A stretch of 64,000 nucleotides of DNA from Nocardioides soli. Its GTDB lineage: Bacteria > Actinomycetota > Actinomycetes > Propionibacteriales > Nocardioidaceae. A program made the position numbers and the translations under genes. The notes below the pieces were generated by a model. That model was not told where the DNA came from. It saw only the letters and a program-made list of their open reading frames with translations, and made no database searches. Within the stretch, counting starts at the first letter, position 1, and every line of letters starts with the position of its first letter. The stretch lies in assembly GCF_014191495.1 (NCBI RefSeq), contig NZ_JACHWR010000002.1:992001-1056000 (forward strand). The letters run 5' to 3'. Positions 17,472 through 25,154 of this stretch are shown piece after piece.

Positions 17472-18866
17472 TCAGGCCCGCGCGCGGGTCAGCTCGGCCA
17501 GCCGGGCGAGTGCCTTCGGGAAGATCTCCGCCGGCGGGGTGACCAGGCCGGCGCCGACCTGTCCGACCCCCGCCACGCGACCGGCCATGCCGGTGTTGAT
17601 CTGCGGCAGGATGCCGGTGCGGCACACCATGCTGACGTCGATGCCGGTCGGGGTGCCCTGGAACTCCAGCACGGGCACCGACCAGCGCGGGTTCTCCCCG
17701 AGCGTGATCTCGTGCATCCGCCGGGTGGTCGCGAGGGCGTCCGGGACCGAGCCGCCGACCAGCCGGACGATCGCGGGAGCGGTCGCCATCGCGAAGCCGC
17801 CGATGCCGGCGCTCTCGGTGATCGCCGAGTCGCCGATGTCGGGGTTGGCGTCGTCGGGGCCGTAGTTGCCGAGGAAGAGGCCGTCGGCGAGCTGGGCCGG
17901 CCCGGTGAACCACTCGTCGCCGGTGCCGGCGACCTGGATGCCGAAGTCGGTGCCGTTGCGGGCCATCGCCACGACCATCGTCGACCCCTCGATGCCGCGG
18001 GCGGCGTCGAGGGCGAGCTTGCAGGCGGGCATCGCGAGGTTGAGGAAGAAGTGGTCGTTGCCGCCGATGAAGCGCAGCGTCTCGGCGACGTCGGCGGAGT
18101 CCATCCCACTCGTCACCATCGCGGGGGAGAGGTCGCGCAGCAGCATCAGGGTGCCGGCACGGTTGCGGTTGTGGGCCTCGTCGCCCATCTGCAGCATCTG
18201 GGTGAGGATGCCGGTGACGTCGACCGGTTCGGATCCGCGCACCGCCTTCTGCAGCAGCGGGCCGAGCACGTCGCGCATCCAGCGCAGCCGGGTCAGCACC
18301 TCGGAGGAGTAGGCGCCGTAGCGCAGCACCTTGCCGAGCCCCTCGTTGAGGGAGCAGTAGGTACGCCGGCCGGTGGTGGCGTCCTCGAGCACGAACATCC
18401 ACATGCTCGGCGTGACGACGCCGGCCATCGGGCCGACCGCGGAGCGGTGGTGGCAGGGCTCGAAGGAGACGTTCGCGCCCGACTCGAAGATCGCGACCGC
18501 GTCCTCCGGGTCGGCGACGAGGCCCTCCAGTGCGGCGCCGCCCATCAGCGCGCCCTTGAGCGGGCCGGACATCCGGTCCCAGGTGATCGGCGGTCCGGCG
18601 TGCAGGAACTGGCCGGCCTCGAGGCCGAGCAGCTCGGACGCCGGAGCGACGTCGACCAGCGTGGCGGTGACGCCGAGCATGGCGGCGAGGGCGCGCTCGT
18701 TGGCGGTACGCCGCAGCGGGTCGGCCGCCACGGTGGCCAGGTCGGCCTCGGTGCCGGTCATCGGCGGCCGCCAGTCGACCCGGGTCACCGGGGTGGCCTG
18801 GTCGGCGACGGCGTCGGCGAGCAGGTCGGCACCGACGTTGGCGACGGCGGTGGGGGTGGTGGTCAC
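17472..18866 (-). CDS. DUF1116 (YlbE/AllG-like) protein, putative carbamoyltransferase subunit
   Basis: 464 residues from a GTG overlapping the fdrA stop by 4 bp. It belongs to DUF1116, the family of E. coli YlbE, now assigned as a subunit of anaerobic oxamate carbamoyltransferase (AllG). Recognisable conserved stretches include FLHAGPPITWDRMSGPLKGA, FEPCHHRSAVGPMAGVVTPS, FIGGNDHFFLNLAMPACKLA and AMARNGTDFGIQVAGTGDEW. The family works with FdrA (AllF) and DUF2877 (AllH), both encoded just upstream in the same order as a tight operon. I infer that the complex phosphorolyses an N-carbamoyl amide to carbamoyl phosphate. The actual substrate here is not shown; see the pathway finding. Confidence 0.85.
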   Translation of the reverse strand: MTTTPTAVANVGADLLADAVADQATPVTRVDWRPPMTGTEADLATVAADPLRRTANERALAAMLGVTATLVDVAPASELLGLEAGQFLHAGPPITWDRMSGPLKGALMGGAALEGLVADPEDAVAIFESGANVSFEPCHHRSAVGPMAGVVTPSMWMFVLEDATTGRRTYCSLNEGLGKVLRYGAYSSEVLTRLRWMRDVLGPLLQKAVRGSEPVDVTGILTQMLQMGDEAHNRNRAGTLMLLRDLSPAMVTSGMDSADVAETLRFIGGNDHFFLNLAMPACKLALDAARGIEGSTMVVAMARNGTDFGIQVAGTGDEWFTGPAQLADGLFLGNYGPDDANPDIGDSAITESAGIGGFAMATAPAIVRLVGGSVPDALATTRRMHEITLGENPRWSVPVLEFQGTPTGIDVSMVCRTGILPQINTGMAGRVAGVGQVGAGLVTPPAEIFPKALARLAELTRARA

Positions 18867-20278
18867 TTGGTGCCTCCCAGCAGCTCGATGGCGCGGCGCG
18901 TCGCGCCGGCGTTGGACAGGTAGACCTCGGCGCCGGCCTCGGCGAGCGTGCGGACCTGCCGCGCGCGGCCCTGCGGGTCGCCCTCGGTGCCGACGACCGC
19001 CACGACGACCGGCTTGTCGACCGCGGCGATCGCGGGCGCCAGCAGCGCGGTGGGGTCGGCCTCGGCGCCGTGGCCGAGCACGACGTCGAGCAGCACGACC
19101 GCGGTCTCGGGGTCGGCCGCCGCCCGGGCCAGGTGCTCCAGCCGCAGGCTCGGGTCGATCATCGGGTGCGCGCGGCCCGCGGTGTAGGCGTCGTCGCCGA
19201 AGTCGATGAACGTGTGCCCGGCATCGGCCCCGAGCGCGTCGGCGGCGATCAGCTTGGCCTCGCTCTGCAGCGTGCCGCCGACGAACAGGCCGCGCAGCGC
19301 GGTGCCGCCCGACGGTGCCGCGGCGGTGCCCTCGACCGGCCAGGCCGGCACGTCGCGGCCGAGCCGGCGCAGCACCGACTCGGCGGCCGCGGTGAGGTCG
19401 GGCCGGCCGGCGCCGAGGAGCGCGAACTCGACCGGGGTGGCCAGGCTCGCGGCGTACGCCTCGATCTCGGTGGCCACGTCGGCCGCCGGGGGCTTGGAGA
19501 TCACCACGATCAGGTCGACGGCGGGGTCCTCGTCGAGCCGCCGCATCGCCTCGCGCGTCGAGGCGCCACGGACCTCCGAGGAGAGGTCGCGGCCGCCGAC
19601 GCCGAGCGCCGAGGAGACGCCCACGCCCGCGTGGTCGAGCAGCGCCAGGAGCTGCTGGCACCCGGTGCCCGAGGCGGCGACGATGCCGACCGGCCCGGGC
19701 GCGACGACGTTCGCGAAGCCGAGGCCGAGGCCGCCGACGACGGCGGTGCCGCAGTCGGGGCCCATCACCAGCACGCCGCGCTCCGCGGCGGCGCGCTTGA
19801 GCGCCACCTCCTGCTCGACCGGCACGTTGTCGCTGAAGACCATCACGTCGCGGCCCGCGTCGACGGCGTCCATCGCCTCGACCAGCGCGTTCGCGCCCGG
19901 GACCGAGACCAGCGCCACCGCGTCAGGGGTACGCCGCAGCGCGCTCGACGTGGTGCGCGGCGGGGCGACCTCCGTCGGGCCGTCGACCCGCCTGGTCGCG
20001 TCGCGCAGCGCCTGGTCGACGCCGGCCAGCGCCGACGCCAGGGCGTCCGGCTCCGCGAGTCGGATGGCGACGACCATGTCGTTGGTCGTCGCCTCCGCGG
20101 GGACCTCGAAGCCCATCTCGGTCAGCACCTCGATGTTGAGGGCGGTCGCCATCGCGACCTGCGCGGCGAGCACGCCGTCGAGGCCCTGCACGGTGCGGCT
20201 GACCTGGAGCAGCGTGACGGAGTCGGCGTAGGCGCCGGCCCGCAGCTCGACGTGGGTGAGACTCGGAGGAGTGTTCAT
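18863..20278 (-). CDS. fdrA: FdrA-family (AllF-like) acyl-CoA-synthetase-related protein
   Basis: 471 residues from ATG 20278, which overlaps the DUF2877 stop by 4 bp. It has the succinyl-CoA-synthetase-like fold of FdrA: LVMGPDCGTAVVGGLGLGFA, NVVAPGPVGIVAASGTGCQQ, GVSSALGVGGRDLSSEVRGA, then a second half with FIDFGDDAYTAGRAHPMIDP and VVLLDVVLGHGAEADPTALL. FdrA of E. coli is now linked to oxamate carbamoyltransferase (AllF). With the DUF1116 and DUF2877 partners it most likely forms a carbamoyl-transferring complex. ADP-forming CoA-ligase activity is an older alternative annotation. Confidence 0.88.
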   Translation of the reverse strand: MNTPPSLTHVELRAGAYADSVTLLQVSRTVQGLDGVLAAQVAMATALNIEVLTEMGFEVPAEATTNDMVVAIRLAEPDALASALAGVDQALRDATRRVDGPTEVAPPRTTSSALRRTPDAVALVSVPGANALVEAMDAVDAGRDVMVFSDNVPVEQEVALKRAAAERGVLVMGPDCGTAVVGGLGLGFANVVAPGPVGIVAASGTGCQQLLALLDHAGVGVSSALGVGGRDLSSEVRGASTREAMRRLDEDPAVDLIVVISKPPAADVATEIEAYAASLATPVEFALLGAGRPDLTAAAESVLRRLGRDVPAWPVEGTAAAPSGGTALRGLFVGGTLQSEAKLIAADALGADAGHTFIDFGDDAYTAGRAHPMIDPSLRLEHLARAAADPETAVVLLDVVLGHGAEADPTALLAPAIAAVDKPVVVAVVGTEGDPQGRARQVRTLAEAGAEVYLSNAGATRRAIELLGGTK

Positions 20279-20976
20279 GCAGCGCCTTCCAGAGGGGAGA
20301 GATGGGCGAGGGCGAGACGGGCGCCGTGCAGCAGCCCGCGACCGGAGGAGTGGCCGACGGCGGCCAGGGTCGCCGCACGATCGACCTCGGCAGGGGTCGA
20401 GAGCGCGTGCAGCCACAGGGCGAACTCGGGGATCACCTCACCGTGCATCGCACAGTCGAGCAGGGTCGCCGAGAGCAGCGTGGTGCGATCGAGGCAGGCC
20501 CGGATCTCGGCGTCGACCGCCGGCGTCGCGATGCCCGCGGCGCGGTGCACGGCCAGCCAGCCGCACAGCACGTCGTCGTCGTACGGCGTGAGGCCGTCGC
20601 CCCGGCCGATCATGGCCGGCACGTCGCCGGGCGCCGGTGCGGGCGTCGTCGCCGGGGTGCGGATCGACGGCACGTGCACCTCGACCAGCCGCCCGATCGT
20701 CAGCGCGACGTCGTCGGCGTCGGAGTCGAGGTGCAGCACGCCGTCGGCGACGTGTGCCGCACGGGCCTCGGGCACCGAGGCCGCGTCGATGCGCAGCGCG
20801 CACGGCACCGCGGTCGCCCGGCGCGAGACCACGCCGACGCAGAGGCCGGCGAGCTCGACGTACACGGCGTCGCGGCCGCGGTGGACCACGGGCACCGCGC
20901 CGTCGGGCGCGGCACGGAGCGCGTCGCGGACCCGCGGCGGCGCGCTGCAGGGGACGACGCGGGCGGGGCTCACCAC
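20275..20976 (-). CDS. DUF2877 (YlbF/AllH-like) protein
   Basis: 233 residues from GTG 20976 (a second GTG follows at 20973). It has the DUF2877 signature in the form MIGRGDGLTPYDDDVLCGWL, where relatives read GxGxGLTPSGDD, and ends within an ATGA overlap with fdrA. Its E. coli counterpart is the third component of the oxamate carbamoyltransferase set. The gene is first of the three-gene minus-strand operon and only 26 bp from the divergent pucR-type gene, so the two promoters must overlap. Confidence 0.8.
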   Translation of the reverse strand: MVSPARVVPCSAPPRVRDALRAAPDGAVPVVHRGRDAVYVELAGLCVGVVSRRATAVPCALRIDAASVPEARAAHVADGVLHLDSDADDVALTIGRLVEVHVPSIRTPATTPAPAPGDVPAMIGRGDGLTPYDDDVLCGWLAVHRAAGIATPAVDAEIRACLDRTTLLSATLLDCAMHGEVIPEFALWLHALSTPAEVDRAATLAAVGHSSGRGLLHGARLALAHLSPLEGAA

Positions 20977-21002
20977 ACTGACGCTAGCGGGGGGATTACC
21001 GT
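20977..21002. promoter_or_regulatory. 26-bp divergent start region between DUF2877 and pucR-type genes
   Basis: Only 26 bp separate the two outermost start codons, so each gene's promoter must lie inside the other's reading frame or one or both starts are further downstream. It contains GCTAGC and a GGGGGG tract that could serve as ribosome site for the TTG at 21003. No convincing operator dyad is seen. Confidence 0.3.
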
Positions 21003-22340
21003 TTGGGGATGTCAGGTTGTGCCGATGCCAGCGGTGAGGGAGTGCAAGTCTTGATAAGCGGGGACCGTGAGGAGCTCGCCAGTGCCGCGTTGGCGCGCGT
21101 GGACGCGCTGCACACCGGGTTGACCCAGATCGTGCTCGAGGGCGGCAACCTCGACGGCATCGCCGCCGAGGTGAGCCGGGTGCTCGGCGTGGGCGTCGCG
21201 TTCACCTCGACCGACGGCCGGGTCCGCGCCGCCGCGCTCTCGCCCGAGCACGAGGAGGCGCTCGCCCGGCACCAGCTCCTCGACCCCACCGGCCGGATCC
21301 GCGTCGAGCGGATCGGCTCCACCGGCACCGCCATCGGGCCGGGCGCCGCCCAGGTCTCGCGGGTCGCCGCCGGCGGCGTCGACCTGGCCCGCCTGGTCTG
21401 CCTGCGCCCCGACGAGCCGATCACCGCCGACGACGTGCACGCGCTGGAGCGGGCCGCCGCCGTGGCCGCGCTGCTGATCACCCGCGAGGCCGCGGTCGCG
21501 GCGGTGGAGAACAAGTACCAGGGCGACTTCCTGCGCGACGTGCTGCTGCGCCGCAGCGGCCGCTCCCAGGACCTCGCCTACGTTGACGAGCACGCCGACA
21601 CCTTCGGCTGGGACCTGCGCCGCCCGGTCATCGTCGTGGTCGCCGAGCTCGACGCGGTGAGCGGCGACGAGCCGGGCACCAGCGCCCAGCGCCGGCAGTG
21701 GCAGGAGCGCTTCGCCGCGGCCTGGCGGCAGGTCTGCGCCTCGATCGGCGACGGCATCCCCAACGTCGACCTCTCCACCGAGGTCGTCGCCCTGCTGCCG
21801 CTGACCGAGGACGACGAGTCGCCCGTGCCCGGCCACGGCGTGGTGCGCCGGGCGGTCACGGCGGTGCGCGGGGACAAGGGTGGCGGTCGGCGCCCGTTCT
21901 CGGTCGGCGTCAGCCGGGTCGCCTCCGCGCTCGACGAGCTGCCCGCGGCGTACGCGCAGGCGCGTCGGGCCGTCGAGGTGGGCCGGCGGGTCCAGGGCGG
22001 CGGCTCCATGACGTTCTTCGACCAGCTGGGCGTGCACCGGCTGATCGCGCTGATCCCCGACACCGCGCAGGGTGGCGCGGAGCTGCGGGCGTTCGTCGCC
22101 GACGTGCTCGGCCCGCTGGCCGAGCAGACCACCGAGGCGGCCGACCTGCGGGAGACCCTCCAGGTGCTGCTCGACACGAACTTCAACGTCGCCGAGGCCG
22201 CCCGCGTGCAGTTCTTCCACTACAACACGATGCGCTACCGGGTCTCGAAGCTGGAGCGGCTGCTCGGCCCGCTCTCGACCGACCCGCACCTGCGCCTCGA
22301 CGTGGCGGTGGCGCTCCGGGTCCTGGAGATCGCGGGCTGA
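21003..22340 (+). CDS. PucR/CdaR-family transcriptional regulator
   Basis: 445 residues from TTG 21003 (ATG 21009 and a GTG near 21045 are alternatives). The C-terminus has the PucR helix-turn-helix (LQVLLDTNFNVAEAARVQFF, HYNTMRYRVSKLERLLG), and a GGDEF-like middle region precedes it (FSVGVSRVASALDELPAAYA, ARRAVEVGRRV). PucR regulators commonly control purine, allantoin or other nitrogen-heterocycle catabolism. It stands between the divergent carbamoyltransferase operon and the permease/Mo-hydroxylase operon, which makes it the likely switch for both. Confidence 0.88.
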   Translation: MGMSGCADASGEGVQVLISGDREELASAALARVDALHTGLTQIVLEGGNLDGIAAEVSRVLGVGVAFTSTDGRVRAAALSPEHEEALARHQLLDPTGRIRVERIGSTGTAIGPGAAQVSRVAAGGVDLARLVCLRPDEPITADDVHALERAAAVAALLITREAAVAAVENKYQGDFLRDVLLRRSGRSQDLAYVDEHADTFGWDLRRPVIVVVAELDAVSGDEPGTSAQRRQWQERFAAAWRQVCASIGDGIPNVDLSTEVVALLPLTEDDESPVPGHGVVRRAVTAVRGDKGGGRRPFSVGVSRVASALDELPAAYAQARRAVEVGRRVQGGGSMTFFDQLGVHRLIALIPDTAQGGAELRAFVADVLGPLAEQTTEAADLRETLQVLLDTNFNVAEAARVQFFHYNTMRYRVSKLERLLGPLSTDPHLRLDVAVALRVLEIAG

Positions 22341-22468
22341 GCCCATCCCGACAAGTGGTGCCATCTCCCTCGGCGTTCCTTCGGCATTTCTCGCCCTCGT
22401 GGTGTGTCATGGCTCTCACTAAGTTGAGCAGGGCTCGGGACCTGTCCTGACACCGAAAGGGTGCACAC

Positions 22469-23836
22469 ATGTCGATGTTCAAGTGGGACGTGGTCGATCC
22501 CCAACCAGGTGAGGCCGTCGCGCCGAACCAACGCCTCGCCTGGGGCAAGACGGTGGGTATCGGTGCCCAGCACGTGGTGGCGATGTTCGGGGCGACGTTC
22601 GTCTTCCCGATCGTCATGGGCCTCGACGCGAACCTCGCGATCATGTTCTCGGGTATCTGCACGATCCTGTTCCTGCTGGTCACGAAGAACAAGGTCCCCA
22701 GCTACCTCGGCACCAGCGCCTCGTTCGTCGCCGGTGTGGCCGCGATCCGGGCGCAGGGCGGCGACTCCGCCGACGTGACCGGCGCGATCCTGATCTCGGG
22801 CCTCGTGCTGCTGGCGGTGGGCGTGCTCGTCCACTTCGCCGGCGCCGGGATGATCCACAAGGTCCTGCCGCCCGCGGTGACCGGTGCCGTGGTCATGCTG
22901 ATCGGCTTCAACCTGGCTCCGGTGGTGGCGTCGGTCTACTGGCCTCAGGACCAGTGGGTGGCGCTGCTGACCGCGTCGTTCATGGTGATCGCCGCGGTGC
23001 TGCTGCCGGGCTTCTGGTCGCGCATCGCGGTCTTCCTCGCGCTGATCTTCGGGTACCTGATCTCCTGGATCTTCGATGGCATCTTCGGCCAGATCACCTC
23101 GGTGCTGCCCACCGGGCCCGACGCGGTCGCGCACGACCGCGTCTCGTGGGCCGGGGTCAAGGCCGCCGACTGGATCGGCCTGCCGAGCGGCCAGCTGCCC
23201 GACGGCGTGGACGTCGTCCACGGCCCGAGCTTCTCCCTGACCTTCATCCTGCTGGTGCTGCCCGGTGTCATCGCGCTGATCGCGGAGAACACCGGCCACG
23301 TCAAGGCCGTGGCCGAGATGACCGGCGACGACCTCGACCCCTACATGGGCCGGGCCATCGCCGCCGACGGTGGCGCCACCGCGCTGGCCAGCCTCTTCGG
23401 TGGCTCGCCGACCACGACGTACGCCGAGAACATCGGCGTCATGGGCGCGACGAAGGTCTACTCCACCGCGGCCTACTACGTCGCCGCGCTGGTCGCGATC
23501 CTGCTGGGTCTCTGCCCGAAGTTCGGCGCGATCGTCAACGCCACCCCCGGCGGCGTCCTCGGCGGCATCACGGTCGTGCTCTACGGCATGATCGGCCTGG
23601 TCGGCGCCAAGATCTGGGTCGAGAACAACGTCGACTTCGGCGACCCGGTGAACATGGTGGGTCTCGCGGGAGGCATCATCGCCGGCATCGGCGGCGTGTC
23701 CCTGAAGATCACCGACGACTTCGAGCTCAGCGGCATCGCGCTGGGCACGATCCTGGTGATCGTCTACTACCACGTGGTCAACCGCCGCGGTGACCACACC
23801 GGTCGAAGCTCTGGAGAGGTGACGAAGGCCCTGTGA
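22469..23836 (+). CDS. NCS2 permease of the UraA (uracil) type
   Basis: 455 residues and about 14 membrane segments. It carries both substrate-site glutamates of UraA-type carriers: AENTGHVKAVAEMTG (TM8 region) and SPTTTYAENIGVMGATKVYS (TM10 region). Xanthine/urate carriers of the same superfamily have QN in the second place, so a pyrimidine base, most simply uracil, is the likely cargo. A GAAAGGG ribosome site precedes ATG 22469. It overlaps the FAD-subunit gene by 4 bp (GTGA), tying uptake to the hydroxylase. The 128-bp leader 22341-22468 is the likely promoter; I see no firm -35/-10 pair. Confidence 0.9.
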   Translation: MSMFKWDVVDPQPGEAVAPNQRLAWGKTVGIGAQHVVAMFGATFVFPIVMGLDANLAIMFSGICTILFLLVTKNKVPSYLGTSASFVAGVAAIRAQGGDSADVTGAILISGLVLLAVGVLVHFAGAGMIHKVLPPAVTGAVVMLIGFNLAPVVASVYWPQDQWVALLTASFMVIAAVLLPGFWSRIAVFLALIFGYLISWIFDGIFGQITSVLPTGPDAVAHDRVSWAGVKAADWIGLPSGQLPDGVDVVHGPSFSLTFILLVLPGVIALIAENTGHVKAVAEMTGDDLDPYMGRAIAADGGATALASLFGGSPTTTYAENIGVMGATKVYSTAAYYVAALVAILLGLCPKFGAIVNATPGGVLGGITVVLYGMIGLVGAKIWVENNVDFGDPVNMVGLAGGIIAGIGGVSLKITDDFELSGIALGTILVIVYYHVVNRRGDHTGRSSGEVTKAL

Positions 23837-24657
23837 AACCAGCACCGTTCGAGTACCGCCGTCCGGGAACCCTCGCCGAGGCCGTCGAGGCCCTGGCCGG
23901 CGAGCCGAACGCCAAGGTGCTGGCCGGCGGCCAGAGCCTGGTCCCGCTGCTGTCGATGCGACTCGCCGCCCCGGCGCTGCTCGTCGACATCAACGAGATC
24001 CCGGGCCTGGACACCATCGAGATCGAGGACGGCGGCGTGCGGGTGGGTGCGCTCGCCCGGCACGCCGCCGTCCTGGCCTCCGACGACGTACGACGCGTGC
24101 AGCCGCTCGTGCCCATGGCGCTGTCGCACGTCGCGCACGCCACGATCCGCAACCGCGGCACCACGGTCGGCTCGCTCGTCCACGCCGACGCCGCCGCCGA
24201 GATGCCGGTCGTGCTCACGCTGCTCGGCGGCTCCCTCGAGGTCGAGGGGCCTGCGGGGCGGCGCACCATCCCGGCCGCCGAGCTCTTCGTCGGGCCGCTC
24301 GAGTCGTCGGTGGGCCACGACGAGGTCGCGGTCTCGGCGTACTTCCCGGGCCTGGCCCCCGGCGCGGGGGTCGCGTTCGAGGAGATCGCGCGCCGGCACG
24401 GCGACTACGCACTGGTGGGCGCGGCCGCGCTCGTCGAGGGCGAGTCCGTCAGGGTCGGCTATCTCTCGGTCAGCGACGTGCCGAGCGTCGTCGACCTGAC
24501 CGGCGTCGCCGACGCCGACCTGGGGGAGGCCGCGCTCGCGCAGCTGGAGCCCATGGACGACATCCACGCCACCGCCGCCTACCGCGCCCAGCTGGTGCGG
24601 GTCCTCACCGGGCGGGTGGTTCGATCGGCACGAGACTTCGCGGAGGGAGCACGGTGA
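23833..24657 (+). CDS. Molybdenum hydroxylase FAD subunit (CoxM-like)
   Basis: 274 residues. FAD-binding motifs of the xanthine-dehydrogenase family are intact: VLAGGQSLVPLLSMRLAAPA and ATIRNRGTTVGSLVHADAAA. It passes electrons from the 2Fe-2S subunit to NAD+ or another acceptor. The gene order (FAD, 2Fe-2S, Mo subunit, CoxG) and three 4-bp overlaps show one operon. Partner identity and permease context point to a heterocycle hydroxylase rather than a CO dehydrogenase. Confidence 0.92.
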   Translation: MKPAPFEYRRPGTLAEAVEALAGEPNAKVLAGGQSLVPLLSMRLAAPALLVDINEIPGLDTIEIEDGGVRVGALARHAAVLASDDVRRVQPLVPMALSHVAHATIRNRGTTVGSLVHADAAAEMPVVLTLLGGSLEVEGPAGRRTIPAAELFVGPLESSVGHDEVAVSAYFPGLAPGAGVAFEEIARRHGDYALVGAAALVEGESVRVGYLSVSDVPSVVDLTGVADADLGEAALAQLEPMDDIHATAAYRAQLVRVLTGRVVRSARDFAEGAR

Positions 24658-25154
24658 GCGAGGAACTGCACGACGTACGGCTGACGGTCAACGGCACCAC
24701 CCACGACGTCCGGGTGCCCGCGCGCCGGTTGCTCTCCGACGCGTTGCGCCACGACCTGGGGCTCACCGGCACCCACGTCGGCTGCGAGCACGGCGTGTGC
24801 GGTGCCTGCACGATCCTCGTCGACGGCGCGCCGATGCGGTCGTGCCTGATGTTCGCGGTGTCCGCCGCCGGCCACGAGATCACCACCGTCGAGGGCCTCA
24901 CGAACCCGGACGGCTCGCTCGGCCCGGTGCAGCAGGCGTTCGCCGAGTGCCACGGGCTGCAGTGCGGCTTCTGCACGCCGGGCTTCCTGACCACGATCAC
25001 CGCCGGGCTGCGCGACAACCCGTGCCCCACGCACGAGGAGGCCCGCGACATGATCGCCGGCAACCTGTGCCGCTGCACCGGCTACCAGAACATCGTCAAG
25101 GCCGTCGAGCGTGCCGCGGAGATCGCCGCGTCCGGCGAGGAGACCGCATCATGA
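24654..25154 (+). CDS. Molybdenum hydroxylase 2Fe-2S subunit (CoxS-like)
   Basis: 166 residues. The plant-type ferredoxin cluster ligands are in VGCEHGVCGACTILVDG with a following SC (residues about 42-63), and the second, helical cluster ligands are in QCGFCTPGF and NLCRCTGYQNIVKAV. This is the full set for the two 2Fe-2S centres of the xanthine-dehydrogenase family. GTG start with a GTGA overlap. Confidence 0.94.
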   Translation: MSEELHDVRLTVNGTTHDVRVPARRLLSDALRHDLGLTGTHVGCEHGVCGACTILVDGAPMRSCLMFAVSAAGHEITTVEGLTNPDGSLGPVQQAFAECHGLQCGFCTPGFLTTITAGLRDNPCPTHEEARDMIAGNLCRCTGYQNIVKAVERAAEIAASGEETAS

